This document shows positions 1 to 5,971 of a DNA stretch of 7,592 bases, one piece after another. The stretch covers positions 1 through 7,592 of the forward strand of contig CAIOZP010000341.1 of assembly GCA_903862805.1 (NCBI GenBank). Direction: 5' to 3'. Within the stretch, counting starts at the first letter, position 1. Each line of letters starts with the position of its first letter. The notes beneath the pieces are model-generated. The model saw only the letters and a list, made by a program, of their open reading frames with translations. It made no database searches and had not been told where the DNA came from. The stretch is from an uncultured Fibrobacterota bacterium. Its GTDB lineage: Bacteria > Fibrobacterota > Chitinivibrionia > Chitinivibrionales > CAIOZP01. The position numbers and the translations under genes were made by a program.

Positions 1-147
1 GACCAGCGGGATCTCTTTGAGTTTTGCATCGAACAGAGAAAGCGGTTTTAAACCGTCGCATCCGTCAAGCACGCTGCGGAAGCCTGCATCAACACCGTAA
101 CCGGCTGCGCAGACTGTTCCGCATCCGATGATCGCGGCTTTTGCCAT
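1..147 (-). CDS. Beta-ketoacyl-ACP synthase, N-terminal fragment (runs off left edge)
   Basis: Only the first 49 codons are present. They begin MAKAAIIGCGTVCAAGYGVD and reach PLSLFDAKLKEIPLV at the edge. The layout fits the N-terminus of FabF-type ketosynthases: a first beta strand, a Gly-rich turn, an AG.GVD segment starting a helix, then 'L.GCDGLKPLSLFD', equivalent to the 'LL.G.SGI.PI..FD' stretch of the family. The active-site Cys and His residues would lie outside the window, so catalytic competence cannot be judged. The ATG at 147 is preceded by GAGG inside the end of the carrier protein gene, and only 5 bases separate the two genes. The product would catalyse a Claisen-type condensation on ACP-bound chains in the cytoplasm. 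It is probably a second condensing enzyme of this operon, used for initiation or for a different chain length. Family assignment is fairly good; the exact role is inference. Confidence 0.72.
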   Translation of the reverse strand, partial: MAKAAIIGCGTVCAAGYGVDAGFRSVLDGCDGLKPLSLFDAKLKEIPLV

Positions 148-152
148 GAATA

Positions 153-413
153 TTAGGCCTCTGCCCGACGTTCCGTGATGTATTCGGCCATTGACTTGAC
201 AGATGCGAAAACTGTACGGCCGGCGGTGATATCCGGAACGGTCACACCATACTCGCGTTCGAGCAGAACTAAAAGTTCCAGCGTGTCGATCGAATCGAGT
301 CCGAGTCCGGCTCCAATGAGCGGCGCTTCTGCGTCGATATCTTCCGGTTTGATGTCGCTGAGTTTGAGCTTCTCGATGATCTGTTTTTTCAGCGCGAGAA
401 TCAGTTCTTCCAT
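153..413 (-). CDS. Acyl carrier protein
   Basis: This is an 86-residue acidic protein of normal ACP size. The phosphopantetheine attachment motif is GLGLDSIDTLEL, with the modified serine at about residue 41 (the S of DSID), followed by the typical helix II (LELLVLLEREYGV) and a 'VFASVKSMAEYI' helix III/IV region. It carries the growing acyl or polyketide chain as a thioester to the ketosynthases in the cytoplasm. It sits third in the operon, 19 bases after the chain-length-factor-like gene and 5 bases before the next ketosynthase, so it is almost certainly the dedicated carrier for this pathway and not the housekeeping ACP. The ATG at 413 has a good ribosome binding site (GGAG, 7 bases upstream on the minus strand). 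A 4'-phosphopantetheinyl transferase is required for activity and is not seen in the window. Confidence 0.93.
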   Translation of the reverse strand: MEELILALKKQIIEKLKLSDIKPEDIDAEAPLIGAGLGLDSIDTLELLVLLEREYGVTVPDITAGRTVFASVKSMAEYITERRAEA

Positions 414-432
414 GGATACTCCAAAACGTTTG

Positions 433-1086
433 TTAGTTGTCGTCCGGTTCTTCTTCCGGCATGATTGCCCGAAAATACGAAAAGTCCAGCCCGCTATGGA
501 ACTGCGGCAGCGGCATTATGCACGGCGCGCTGTTCCATTGGGCAGTAATCAAGGTTGCGACCCGCAATTCGTTTGAATTGATGCAATCGTCAACAAAGAC
601 AGATAAGACAAATGAAGCAGCGCTGCTTCGAAGGATTTCATCCGATTCTTCAAGCATGTCGAAGATCGAGTTTGCGCCAACAAATACACGATTCGGGCCG
701 GTAATATTATGCATGATCGCAATCTCGGCCAGTGGACTGCTCGGAAGTGTCGCCGCGAAAATCGCCGGACTTGGGAACCCATCGACGACGGATTTCATGT
801 AATCGATGTCGGTCGAAAGCGAGCCGGAAGCAGTTCCAAGCACAATCGCTATTCGCGTTCTGTCAAGCGGAAGATTTACTTCGCGCAAAGCAAGCGATAC
901 TGCGGCAAAAGCCAACTTTTCGGGAAGCAGAAGTTTTCCGAAGCCGGTATGAGGCCTGTCGAAGACCTGATCGCGTCGAAGATCGGCGGCACCGGCTTGA
1001 TTTTCATCCCATGATCTGAAACCTTTGCGAAGTGTGATCATTCCCTTTTTGTCAATTAGTGATCCGGTGACGATTCCTATTTTCAT
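433..1086 (-). CDS. Half-length ketosynthase-like protein lacking the active-site Cys (chain-length-factor type)
   Basis: This 217-residue protein resembles the N-terminal half of a ketosynthase (the 'Ketoacyl-synt_2' type of domain). Visible landmarks are LGTASGSLSTD at about 83-93, 'PSPAIFAATLPSSPLAEIAI' at about 105-124, then ITGPN at 128-132. Where a true ketosynthase has its nucleophile (TACA.G) this protein reads VFVGANSIFDML (134-145), with no cysteine, and the C-terminal half with the catalytic histidines is absent. Proteins of this shape occur beside full ketosynthases in aryl-polyene-type clusters, where they act as non-catalytic partners that set chain length; that role is inferred here. 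The start at 1086 is preferred over an upstream ATG at 1143: the 1086 ATG overlaps the stop of the preceding ketosynthase (ATGA) and has a strong GGAGGTGG just upstream, whereas the longer version would only add out-of-frame ketosynthase sequence. The overlap suggests translational coupling and a fixed ratio with its partner. Confidence 0.82.
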   Translation of the reverse strand: MKIGIVTGSLIDKKGMITLRKGFRSWDENQAGAADLRRDQVFDRPHTGFGKLLLPEKLAFAAVSLALREVNLPLDRTRIAIVLGTASGSLSTDIDYMKSVVDGFPSPAIFAATLPSSPLAEIAIMHNITGPNRVFVGANSIFDMLEESDEILRSSAASFVLSVFVDDCINSNELRVATLITAQWNSAPCIMPLPQFHSGLDFSYFRAIMPEEEPDDN

Positions 1087-2183
1087 GCCACCTCCGACAA
1101 AATCACGGCGGCATTGATCCCACCGAATCCGGCCGAGAGGCACAGCACATACGGGTTTTCAAATTGTTGGATTGAGGATGAAATAGACACAGCCTCATCG
1201 ACACCGCGCTCGGTAAATCCTTTTGTGGGCGGAATAGATTTCCGGCGCAGGAATTCGGTGGCGAGAATTATTTCGGCGAGTGCACCGCCTCCGCTCATGT
1301 GGCCGAGCGCGCCTTTGGTGGAAACCATCGGCGGAATTTTATCGCCGAAAATCGTGAACATCGCTTTGGCTTCCATCGCATCGTTGTAGGGAGTAGCGGT
1401 GCCGTGACATTTTATCGCGCCAATATCGCTGGGTAGAAGCAACGCATCGACCAGCGCCGAATTGACAGCACGCGAAAGCCCGGAACCGTCGCGGCTTGGC
1501 CCTGTGCGGTGATTCGCATCGTTGGATGTTCCGCATCCGGCTACAACTATGTCACCATTTTCCGGTTCTCCGCCGGAGAGAATCAGAAGCGCTGCGCATT
1601 CTCCCAATGTCAAGCCGGTTCTCGTTTTGTCAAACGGACGCGCGCCATCTGGCGAGAGCGCCGATAGACTGTTGAAGCCAGTTGCCACAAAGCCAGAGAT
1701 CGGATCGAAGCCGAATATCACGGCATATTTATAGCGGTTGTCTTCAAGTGCTGCAACTGCGGTCTCGATTGCGATTGCTCCCGACGCACAGGCACAGGAA
1801 ACTGTGATGGTTCTTGCAGGCTGCCAGCCGATGAGCTCGCAAACTTTTTCCGCCTGAAGATCGAGTCTCGGTGAAACTGCATCGGCACAAAAATCAGAAT
1901 TCCAGTAGGTGCCGGAAAGCTGCGACAGATCGCCCTTCGCAGCAGCGTAGATGAAAAGCGATTCGTCAGCCGGAGGCATTACAACATCACCGAAAATTTT
2001 CTTTACTGCATTACCAAGAAAGCGAAGCGACTGGTTGGGAAACTGAGCCATCGGAACATCAAGCCCATACGATGACGAGTCCATGATCGCAGAATCGCCT
2101 GCAAACAGTCTTTCGGTTGTAGCTGTGAAACAGCCAAGAGAAGTTTCTATGCGAAAATTTGTAAATCGTACAGATGTATTCAT
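1083..2183 (-). CDS. Beta-ketoacyl-ACP synthase (FabF-like condensing enzyme, complete)
   Basis: This 366-residue ketosynthase has the complete catalytic set. The nucleophile is Cys132 in SCACASG (129-135). The first His is H260 in KCHGTATPYND, and the second is H295 in STKGALGHMSGGG with Lys290. Further landmarks are FDKTRTGLTLGE (184-195) and the GFGG turn near the C-terminus (352-355). It catalyses decarboxylative condensation of malonyl-ACP with an acyl chain. At 366 residues it is shorter than typical FabF (about 410), as is common for pathway-specific ketosynthases. It heads the visible operon and overlaps its Cys-less partner by 4 bases, which suggests a KS/chain-length-factor heterodimer. 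An in-frame ATG at 2237 would add 18 residues. The ATG at 2183 is preferred because MNTSVRFTNFRIETSLG aligns with the usual N-terminal strand of the family. Neither start has a convincing ribosome binding site: GGGGAG is 16 bases from the chosen ATG, which is too far. Confidence 0.9.
   Translation of the reverse strand: MNTSVRFTNFRIETSLGCFTATTERLFAGDSAIMDSSSYGLDVPMAQFPNQSLRFLGNAVKKIFGDVVMPPADESLFIYAAAKGDLSQLSGTYWNSDFCADAVSPRLDLQAEKVCELIGWQPARTITVSCACASGAIAIETAVAALEDNRYKYAVIFGFDPISGFVATGFNSLSALSPDGARPFDKTRTGLTLGECAALLILSGGEPENGDIVVAGCGTSNDANHRTGPSRDGSGLSRAVNSALVDALLLPSDIGAIKCHGTATPYNDAMEAKAMFTIFGDKIPPMVSTKGALGHMSGGGALAEIILATEFLRRKSIPPTKGFTERGVDEAVSISSSIQQFENPYVLCLSAGFGGINAAVILSEVA
1089..1095 (-). 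promoter_or_regulatory. Ribosome binding site deciding the start of the chain-length-factor-like gene
   Basis: On the minus strand the sequence reads GGAGGTGGC immediately before the ATG at 1086. It lies inside the last codons of the upstream ketosynthase. The strong match and short spacing support the 1086 start and coupled translation of the two genes. Confidence 0.8.
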
Positions 2184-2338
2184 TCGACCAAAATAATTTC
2201 TCCCCGCAAAACTGCCTTGATAATTGTTTATAGGCATCCCATAGGATTTTAGAATTGCGTTTGAAAAAGGAATCAGCCAAGTAGCATGTTATTGGATAAC
2301 TACAAACAATAACAAGGTGCTCTACCATAAAGCCGACC
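2184..2338. other. Upstream region of the ketosynthase operon, bordering an IS remnant
   Basis: This gap lies between the divergently oriented ketosynthase gene and the decayed transposase. It must hold the operon promoter unless transcription enters from further right, but I could not pair a convincing -35 with either of the AT-rich -10-like hexamers seen on the minus strand (TAAAAT at 2246-2251, TATAAA at 2227-2232). The left end of the IS probably lies in this stretch, but I found no terminal inverted repeat or target duplication that fixes it. Confidence 0.4.
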
Positions 2339-2897
2339 CTGAACAAATTTACGATATTGAAGCAAGTAATGTCCATAATTCCGCCATATCTGGTCGATAA
2401 ATTTTCAAAGAAATTTGGAGTATCGAAACATTGTCGGTCTTTTTCGGCATGGAGTCATGTTATTTCAATGGTACATACACAGGTCGCTCATGCATTGAGA
2501 CTGAATGATATATGCGATTCGCTGCGCCATCACAGTGGGGCACTTGCAACAATACGCGGAGCAACACCACCGAGCCGAAACGGCTTGTCACATGCGAATA
2601 AGGTACGTGGTGGAAGCATTGTTCTGGGAAGTGTTATCGGATTTACAATCTAAGTTTCCAAGATTCGGTCACGCCAGGAATTACTGCGGATTACCCCGTA
2701 GGTTTAAGCGAACGATTTATCTGGTGGACTCCACAACAATAACTCTTGTAGCCGACTGCATGGACTGGGCTCGTCATCGGCGGAGAAAAATAGCAGCGAA
2801 ATATCACATGCGCCTTGATCAGCAAACATTTCTTCCATCATTCGCAGTTGTCAAGACAACCGACAATATCGAGCGACAGAGTGACACGGGTATATGA
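2339..2897 (+). pseudogene. Decayed IS4-family-type transposase
   Basis: Two reading frames together spell an IS4-type transposase. Frame A (2339-2608) reads from LNKFTILKQVMSIIPPYLVD to ATPPSRNGLSHANKVR, the N-terminal domain of this group. Frame B (about 2607-2894) continues with VEALFWEVLSDLQ, LPRRFKRTIYLVDSTTITLV, MDWARHRRRKIAAKYHMRLD and FLPSFAVVKTTDN. The first catalytic Asp is visible in LVDSTT (codon at 2727-2729). The reading frame moves near 2608, with a few conserved residues missing at that point, and a TGA ends it at 2895. The regions that should carry the second Asp (DKAYVDF-like) and the Glu (Y..RW.IE.FFK-like) are not recognisable, so the enzyme cannot be active. The codon where the family normally starts with Met is CTG at 2339; a TTG at 2357 is the next possible start. 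The group assignment rests on remembered family motifs. Confidence 0.85.
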
Positions 2898-3010
2898 TCT
2901 GGCAAACATATTCATCAAGGAAAGTCCTTCCATACCGACGTAGTAAAACCTTAAGGAAAACATACTACCGAAAACGCGACAACGGAAATCCATATCTGAC
3001 GATGCAACAA
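2339..3010 (+). mobile_element. Insertion sequence remnant, boundaries unknown
   Basis: The transposase pseudogene marks an old insertion sequence that has lost much of its right half. A possible further trace is the frame around 2945-3005, which encodes LRKTYYRKRDNGNPYLT followed by MQQF. This loosely resembles the 'LRRI.Y....G..YVFLTNNF' segment that follows the second catalytic Asp in IS4-type enzymes; if so, the intervening 60 or more residues were deleted. The start is set at the transposase and not at a terminal repeat, because no inverted repeat pair could be found by eye. An intact element would be expected at about 1.2-1.5 kb. Confidence 0.45.
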
Positions 3011-3203
3011 TTCTTCATCACTTTCTGCCAACTTTCTTTTTATTCCACACCGGTGTTTTTCGCCCCATTCACCATTGAGAACGTGAAGTCATTTTTCCCC
3101 CAACAAAAAAAACATACCTCCGGCCGATACAGCTACATTATCAGACAAACAGTACGCTGAGACTCAAACCAACATGCGCCCTTTTTCGGGCACGGAGGTG
3201 TGT
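2898..3203. other. Non-coding stretch between IS remnant and deacetylase gene
   Basis: No supported gene is present. The first hundred bases may be eroded transposase sequence (see the mobile element entry). The remainder is AT-rich, with an A-run around 3105-3112, and should contain the promoter and leader of the deacetylase gene. No clear -35/-10 pair was found. A minor GCCC-TTTTTC-GGGC hairpin (3178-3191) sits just before the ribosome binding site. It is only 4 base pairs and no function is claimed for it. Confidence 0.45.
3194..3200 (+). promoter_or_regulatory. Ribosome binding site deciding the deacetylase start
   Basis: GGAGGTG lies directly before the ATG at 3204, with GGAGG ending 5 bases upstream. 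An in-frame ATG at 3174 lacks such a site and would put ten residues ahead of the signal peptide, so 3204 is taken as the start. Confidence 0.8.
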
Positions 3204-5582
3204 ATGAAACGATCCTTTAATTCTGCGGTATTGGGGATGCTGGCTGTCGCGGCATTTGCTTCTGCCGACTATCTGTTTCCATCTTCGAATCCGCCTGGCA
3301 ACCTGAGTCCGTCTGATCCGTCTGTGAAGCAGTATGTCACATTCATTTTCGACGATAACGGATATTCGGGTGCAAACAAGACCCAATATGAAGGTGTGCC
3401 GGGAGTAATTAAATGGGCTGACAGGGATGCAGTTGGCGGTAGCGATGCTTCAGGCACAACCAAGAACTCTCTCAACATCAAAGAAGGCGACATGGGCATC
3501 GCTTGGGCAACATCAAAACTGGGCGCATTGAAAAACCCAGATGGCAGCGCTGTTCATTTAACATTCAACATGATCACCGGCTTGTTCATTCCAACATGGG
3601 GGCCGAGCTGGCAGGATCGTCAATCGAAATTCGGATCATACGCCGATCCGGCACAACCTTTTGTTGACGGAGTATCCGGTTTCAAGAATATAGCGGTGGC
3701 ATGGGGACGCGAGCAACAGATCGGCACAAGTGCCGGTGCATCCGATGTCCAGCCAAATTATATGCTCGACTATGTTACTTCCCATATTGTCAACGCCGGA
3801 CATGAAATCGGTAACCACACGATCGATCATATGGAAACCAATTCGCCTCTTCCCAAGAGCGAATTCGACAAGTGGGGCGGAGACGGATTTGATCCGGGAG
3901 TCGATACGATGCCCGATGGAACTCCATGCACTCCTGATGAGGCAACGACCTTTGGTATCCAAAATCCCAACGCATATGCACTAACTCACGGATGGAACAT
4001 GTTCGCAGGTATGAGTATCGGCAAGGCTGCATGGAAGGGCGCGATCAAACTCGGCGAAGACCAGCTTGATTATTATCTGCATGTTTCAGTAGCTAAAACC
4101 AATCTTTTCTCATTCCGTGCGCCTCGTCTTGAGGTAAACTCAAATCTGTATTTGGCTCTCAAGGAACTCGGCTACACCTATGACTGTGGTCTTGAAGAAG
4201 GATATGGTACGGAGGACAGTGCAGCCACGGCATTGTGGCCTTACACACTGGATAATGGATCGCCGAACGCTTGGACACAAAAATCAAACGGCGAAAAGGT
4301 TTATTTGAATGAGATGCCCACGGGTCTATGGGAAATCCCTGTGAATTGTGTGGTTGTTCCCGATACACTTCGCGCAAGAATCTACGCCAAATATCATGCA
4401 ATATGCAAAGGTGCTGGCGAGAACTGGGCATTCAACGCCGACTCGGTAACTTCCGATTCTATGGATTGGTGCTACGGTGGTAGTGGCGGCAAGGTCACTT
4501 GTTTCGATTTCAATATGTTCATTCTCTACGGTATGAGCGGATCGGAATTCCTCACGACAATGAAGTACAACCTCGACCAGCGTCTGGCGCATGGCAAAGC
4601 TCCGATGCAGCTCGGGTGTCACACCGATTACTACACACCGATCTACGATAATGCCACTTTGCAAAGCAATTTTAACAAGAACAGTTACGGCCTGAACGTG
4701 ACAAAAAAATGGAACACCTGGACTGACCGCAAAGCCGCAGTGCTTGCGTTCGCCCAGTATGCGATCAGCAAAGGAGCCTACCTCGTGTCAGGCAAGGAAC
4801 TGATTGATGCGACCAAAGCACTTGCCAGCCGCGATATCCCCGGCAAGTCAACCCTTGTTAACGGTTCGTGGAATTTCTTCGACGACTCCAAAGGTGCGAC
4901 TCCGAGCGTCGGATATTTCAACAACTCTGCAAGCGGTGTTTCCGTGACGGTTCCGAGTTCGCTTTCTTCATGCGGATACGAACTGACATTCCAGTCGGGT
5001 TCACTTGCCGCACTCGACCACATTTCGCTTACATATCAGAGCTCAAGCGCGCTTTCTCTGATACTCACAACTGAATCCGGTGCAACATGGACAGCCCTCC
5101 TTAACAACATCGGCCCATCGGTAAACAGCGGAACAATACCAATATCTGCCTTCCGCGGATCGTCTGGAAACGGAACCGACAGCATACTCGATCCATCTAA
5201 GATCGTATCAATCGACCTTGGTGTCTTAAATGAAAACGAAGCAACACCAAAGCCTGTAACTTTCTCGATGAGTGATTTCACTGTTTACGGTCCGGCAAAT
5301 CCGGTAGCTATTACAGCGATCAGATCGAACCGTATTCTACCTCAGGCCGGTGTTGCATTCAGCAGCCTAAGCCACAACGGTCTTCGTTTGAACTTCGGCA
5401 CACCGGGTGTCTGCAACATATCGCTACTTACACTCAGCGGCCGTGTTGTTAAGTCCTTCTCCGGTGTTCATGCAAACAAGGGATCAAATCTCTTCGACGT
5501 GGGACTGCTTGCGAAAGGTTCGTATATCATCTCTGTTCAAGGTGTAAAATTCAACCGAACCATGAAGGCGATTCTTGACTGA
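3204..5582 (+). CDS. Secreted polysaccharide deacetylase (CE4/NodB-like) with carbohydrate-binding-like and sorting-like domains
   Basis: This 792-residue exported protein has a signal peptide at 1-21 (MKR, hydrophobic core, cleavage after ASA before DY). The catalytic region, about 42-545, carries NodB-type motifs: FIFDDN (47-52, the catalytic and metal-binding aspartates), HTIDH (205-209, the two metal-binding histidines), FRAPR (304-308) followed by LKELGYTYD, and QLGCHTD (469-475), a candidate final histidine motif. It is much longer than the roughly 200-residue NodB core because of insertions between motifs. Residues about 551-690 form a Ser/Thr-rich beta domain (DPSKIVSIDLGV and MSDFTVYG) resembling jelly-roll carbohydrate-binding modules. 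Residues about 726-792 (LLTLSGRVVKSF, LLAKGSYIISV) resemble C-terminal type IX secretion sorting domains. The inferred role is removal of acetyl groups from an extracellular or surface polysaccharide such as acetylated xylan or chitin; the substrate cannot be read from the sequence. It is transcribed alone, convergent to comEC. Confidence 0.87.
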   Translation: MKRSFNSAVLGMLAVAAFASADYLFPSSNPPGNLSPSDPSVKQYVTFIFDDNGYSGANKTQYEGVPGVIKWADRDAVGGSDASGTTKNSLNIKEGDMGIAWATSKLGALKNPDGSAVHLTFNMITGLFIPTWGPSWQDRQSKFGSYADPAQPFVDGVSGFKNIAVAWGREQQIGTSAGASDVQPNYMLDYVTSHIVNAGHEIGNHTIDHMETNSPLPKSEFDKWGGDGFDPGVDTMPDGTPCTPDEATTFGIQNPNAYALTHGWNMFAGMSIGKAAWKGAIKLGEDQLDYYLHVSVAKTNLFSFRAPRLEVNSNLYLALKELGYTYDCGLEEGYGTEDSAATALWPYTLDNGSPNAWTQKSNGEKVYLNEMPTGLWEIPVNCVVVPDTLRARIYAKYHAICKGAGENWAFNADSVTSDSMDWCYGGSGGKVTCFDFNMFILYGMSGSEFLTTMKYNLDQRLAHGKAPMQLGCHTDYYTPIYDNATLQSNFNKNSYGLNVTKKWNTWTDRKAAVLAFAQYAISKGAYLVSGKELIDATKALASRDIPGKSTLVNGSWNFFDDSKGATPSVGYFNNSASGVSVTVPSSLSSCGYELTFQSGSLAALDHISLTYQSSSALSLILTTESGATWTALLNNIGPSVNSGTIPISAFRGSSGNGTDSILDPSKIVSIDLGVLNENEATPKPVTFSMSDFTVYGPANPVAITAIRSNRILPQAGVAFSSLSHNGLRLNFGTPGVCNISLLTLSGRVVKSFSGVHANKGSNLFDVGLLAKGSYIISVQGVKFNRTMKAILD

Positions 5583-5590
5583 TTATTCTG

Positions 5591-5634
5591 ATCGGGGATA
5601 TCCTTCTGCAAAGGGCAGAACGGATGTCCCCGAT
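5591..5634 (+). terminator. Long hairpin after the deacetylase gene, probable terminator
   Basis: Starting 8 bases after the stop codon, ATCGGGGATATCC (5591-5603) pairs with GGATGTCCCCGAT (5622-5634) with one G-T wobble. TTCTGC (5604-5609) pairs with GCAGAA (5615-5620) around an AAAGG loop, leaving C5621 as a single bulge. This gives about 19 stem pairs. The following tract (TGTTCCTTGCC) is only weakly T-rich, so it is not a textbook intrinsic terminator. It may also stabilise the 3' end of the mRNA or work on both strands. Confidence 0.65.
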
Positions 5635-5653
5635 TGTTCCTTGCCTGCCATAA

Positions 5654-5911
5654 GGATTTTGCGATGAAAAAAATCTCCGACACAATGAAGCTACCGCGCC
5701 TTTCCGGAAAACGACGTCGCGCAAAGCGACGACGCTGCAAAAGGAGGGATTCCAATGTCGGTTTGCCAGCATCGATAAAATCCGATTTCATAAAACATGT
5801 CGGCGCGAAGATCATGGAATCTACGAGAAGCTCCGAGATACTTATGATTTGGCAGGAGTGATTCGCAAACAGCCTGACTGTGTGCTCAACTATCAAACAA
5901 GTTTCTCTTGA
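5654..5911 (+). other. Unassigned open frame without a start codon; possible gene remnant
   Basis: The intergenic stretch 5635-5971 has no supported gene. One frame is open from 5654 to a TGA at 5909-5911, and its second half reads like protein (GFQCRFASIDKIRFHK, YEKLRDTYDLAGVIRKQPD, CVLNYQTSFS). It has no ATG, and no GTG or TTG start outside its last third, so it would be a truncated remnant if it ever coded. A competing frame (5664-5861) has ATG, an AAGGA site 7 bases upstream and 65 codons, but encodes a very basic tract (KRRRAKRRRCKRR) that arises from the GC-rich hairpin sequence. A third start at 5755 has AAGGAGG before it but stops after seven codons. I do not recognise a family in any of these. 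Similarity searching of all three frames would decide whether one is real. Confidence 0.25.
5715..5731. other. Small GC-rich hairpin in the convergent intergenic region
   Basis: CGTCGC and GCGACG form a perfect 6-bp stem around GCAAA. Read on the minus strand it is followed by TCGTTTTCC, so it could be a weak terminator for transcripts coming from comEC, but it lies about 240 bases past the comEC stop. No function is established. Confidence 0.3.
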
Positions 5912-5971
5912 GCCATGAGTTCTTTTGTTACAGTGTTCATCACTGGCACAGTTCTTTTTTGATCATGATAA

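Noticed and set aside
1087..1143. Longer version of the chain-length-factor-like protein starting at ATG 1143
   Set aside because: The extra 19 residues are an out-of-frame reading of the upstream ketosynthase C-terminus. The ATG at 1086 has the GGAGGTGG site and the ATGA overlap.
2184..2237. 18-residue N-terminal extension of the ketosynthase (ATG at 2237)
   Set aside because: There is no ribosome binding site, and the extension lies ahead of the first conserved beta strand of the family.
2184..2300. Sigma70-like promoter for the ketosynthase operon
   Set aside because: The -10-like hexamers (TAAAAT, TATAAA on the minus strand) have no acceptable -35 at 16-18 bases, so no site was called.
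2059..2376. 105-codon minus-strand ORF overlapping the ketosynthase start
   Set aside because: It is an alternate frame of the ketosynthase N-terminus and the IS flank, with low-complexity Cys/Phe-rich composition and no recognisable motif.
3178..3191. GCCC-TTTTTC-GGGC hairpin just before the deacetylase ribosome binding site
   Set aside because: It has only four base pairs with no extension, which is too weak to call an attenuator or riboswitch.
5664..5861. 65-codon ORF with a ribosome-site-like AAGGA
   Set aside because: Its Arg/Lys run is explained by repeated CGACG-type sequence at the hairpin, and its second half is an alternate frame of a more protein-like reading. It was not listed as a gene.
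5537..5896. 119-codon minus-strand ORF across the end of the deacetylase and its terminator
   Set aside because: It runs through the deacetylase 3' end and the long hairpin, with no homology-like features.
5922..5959. CAGTG-TTCAT-CACTG hairpin followed at a distance by a T-run, as a terminator
   Set aside because: The stem is five base pairs and the T-run starts about ten bases after it, which does not fit an intrinsic terminator on either strand.
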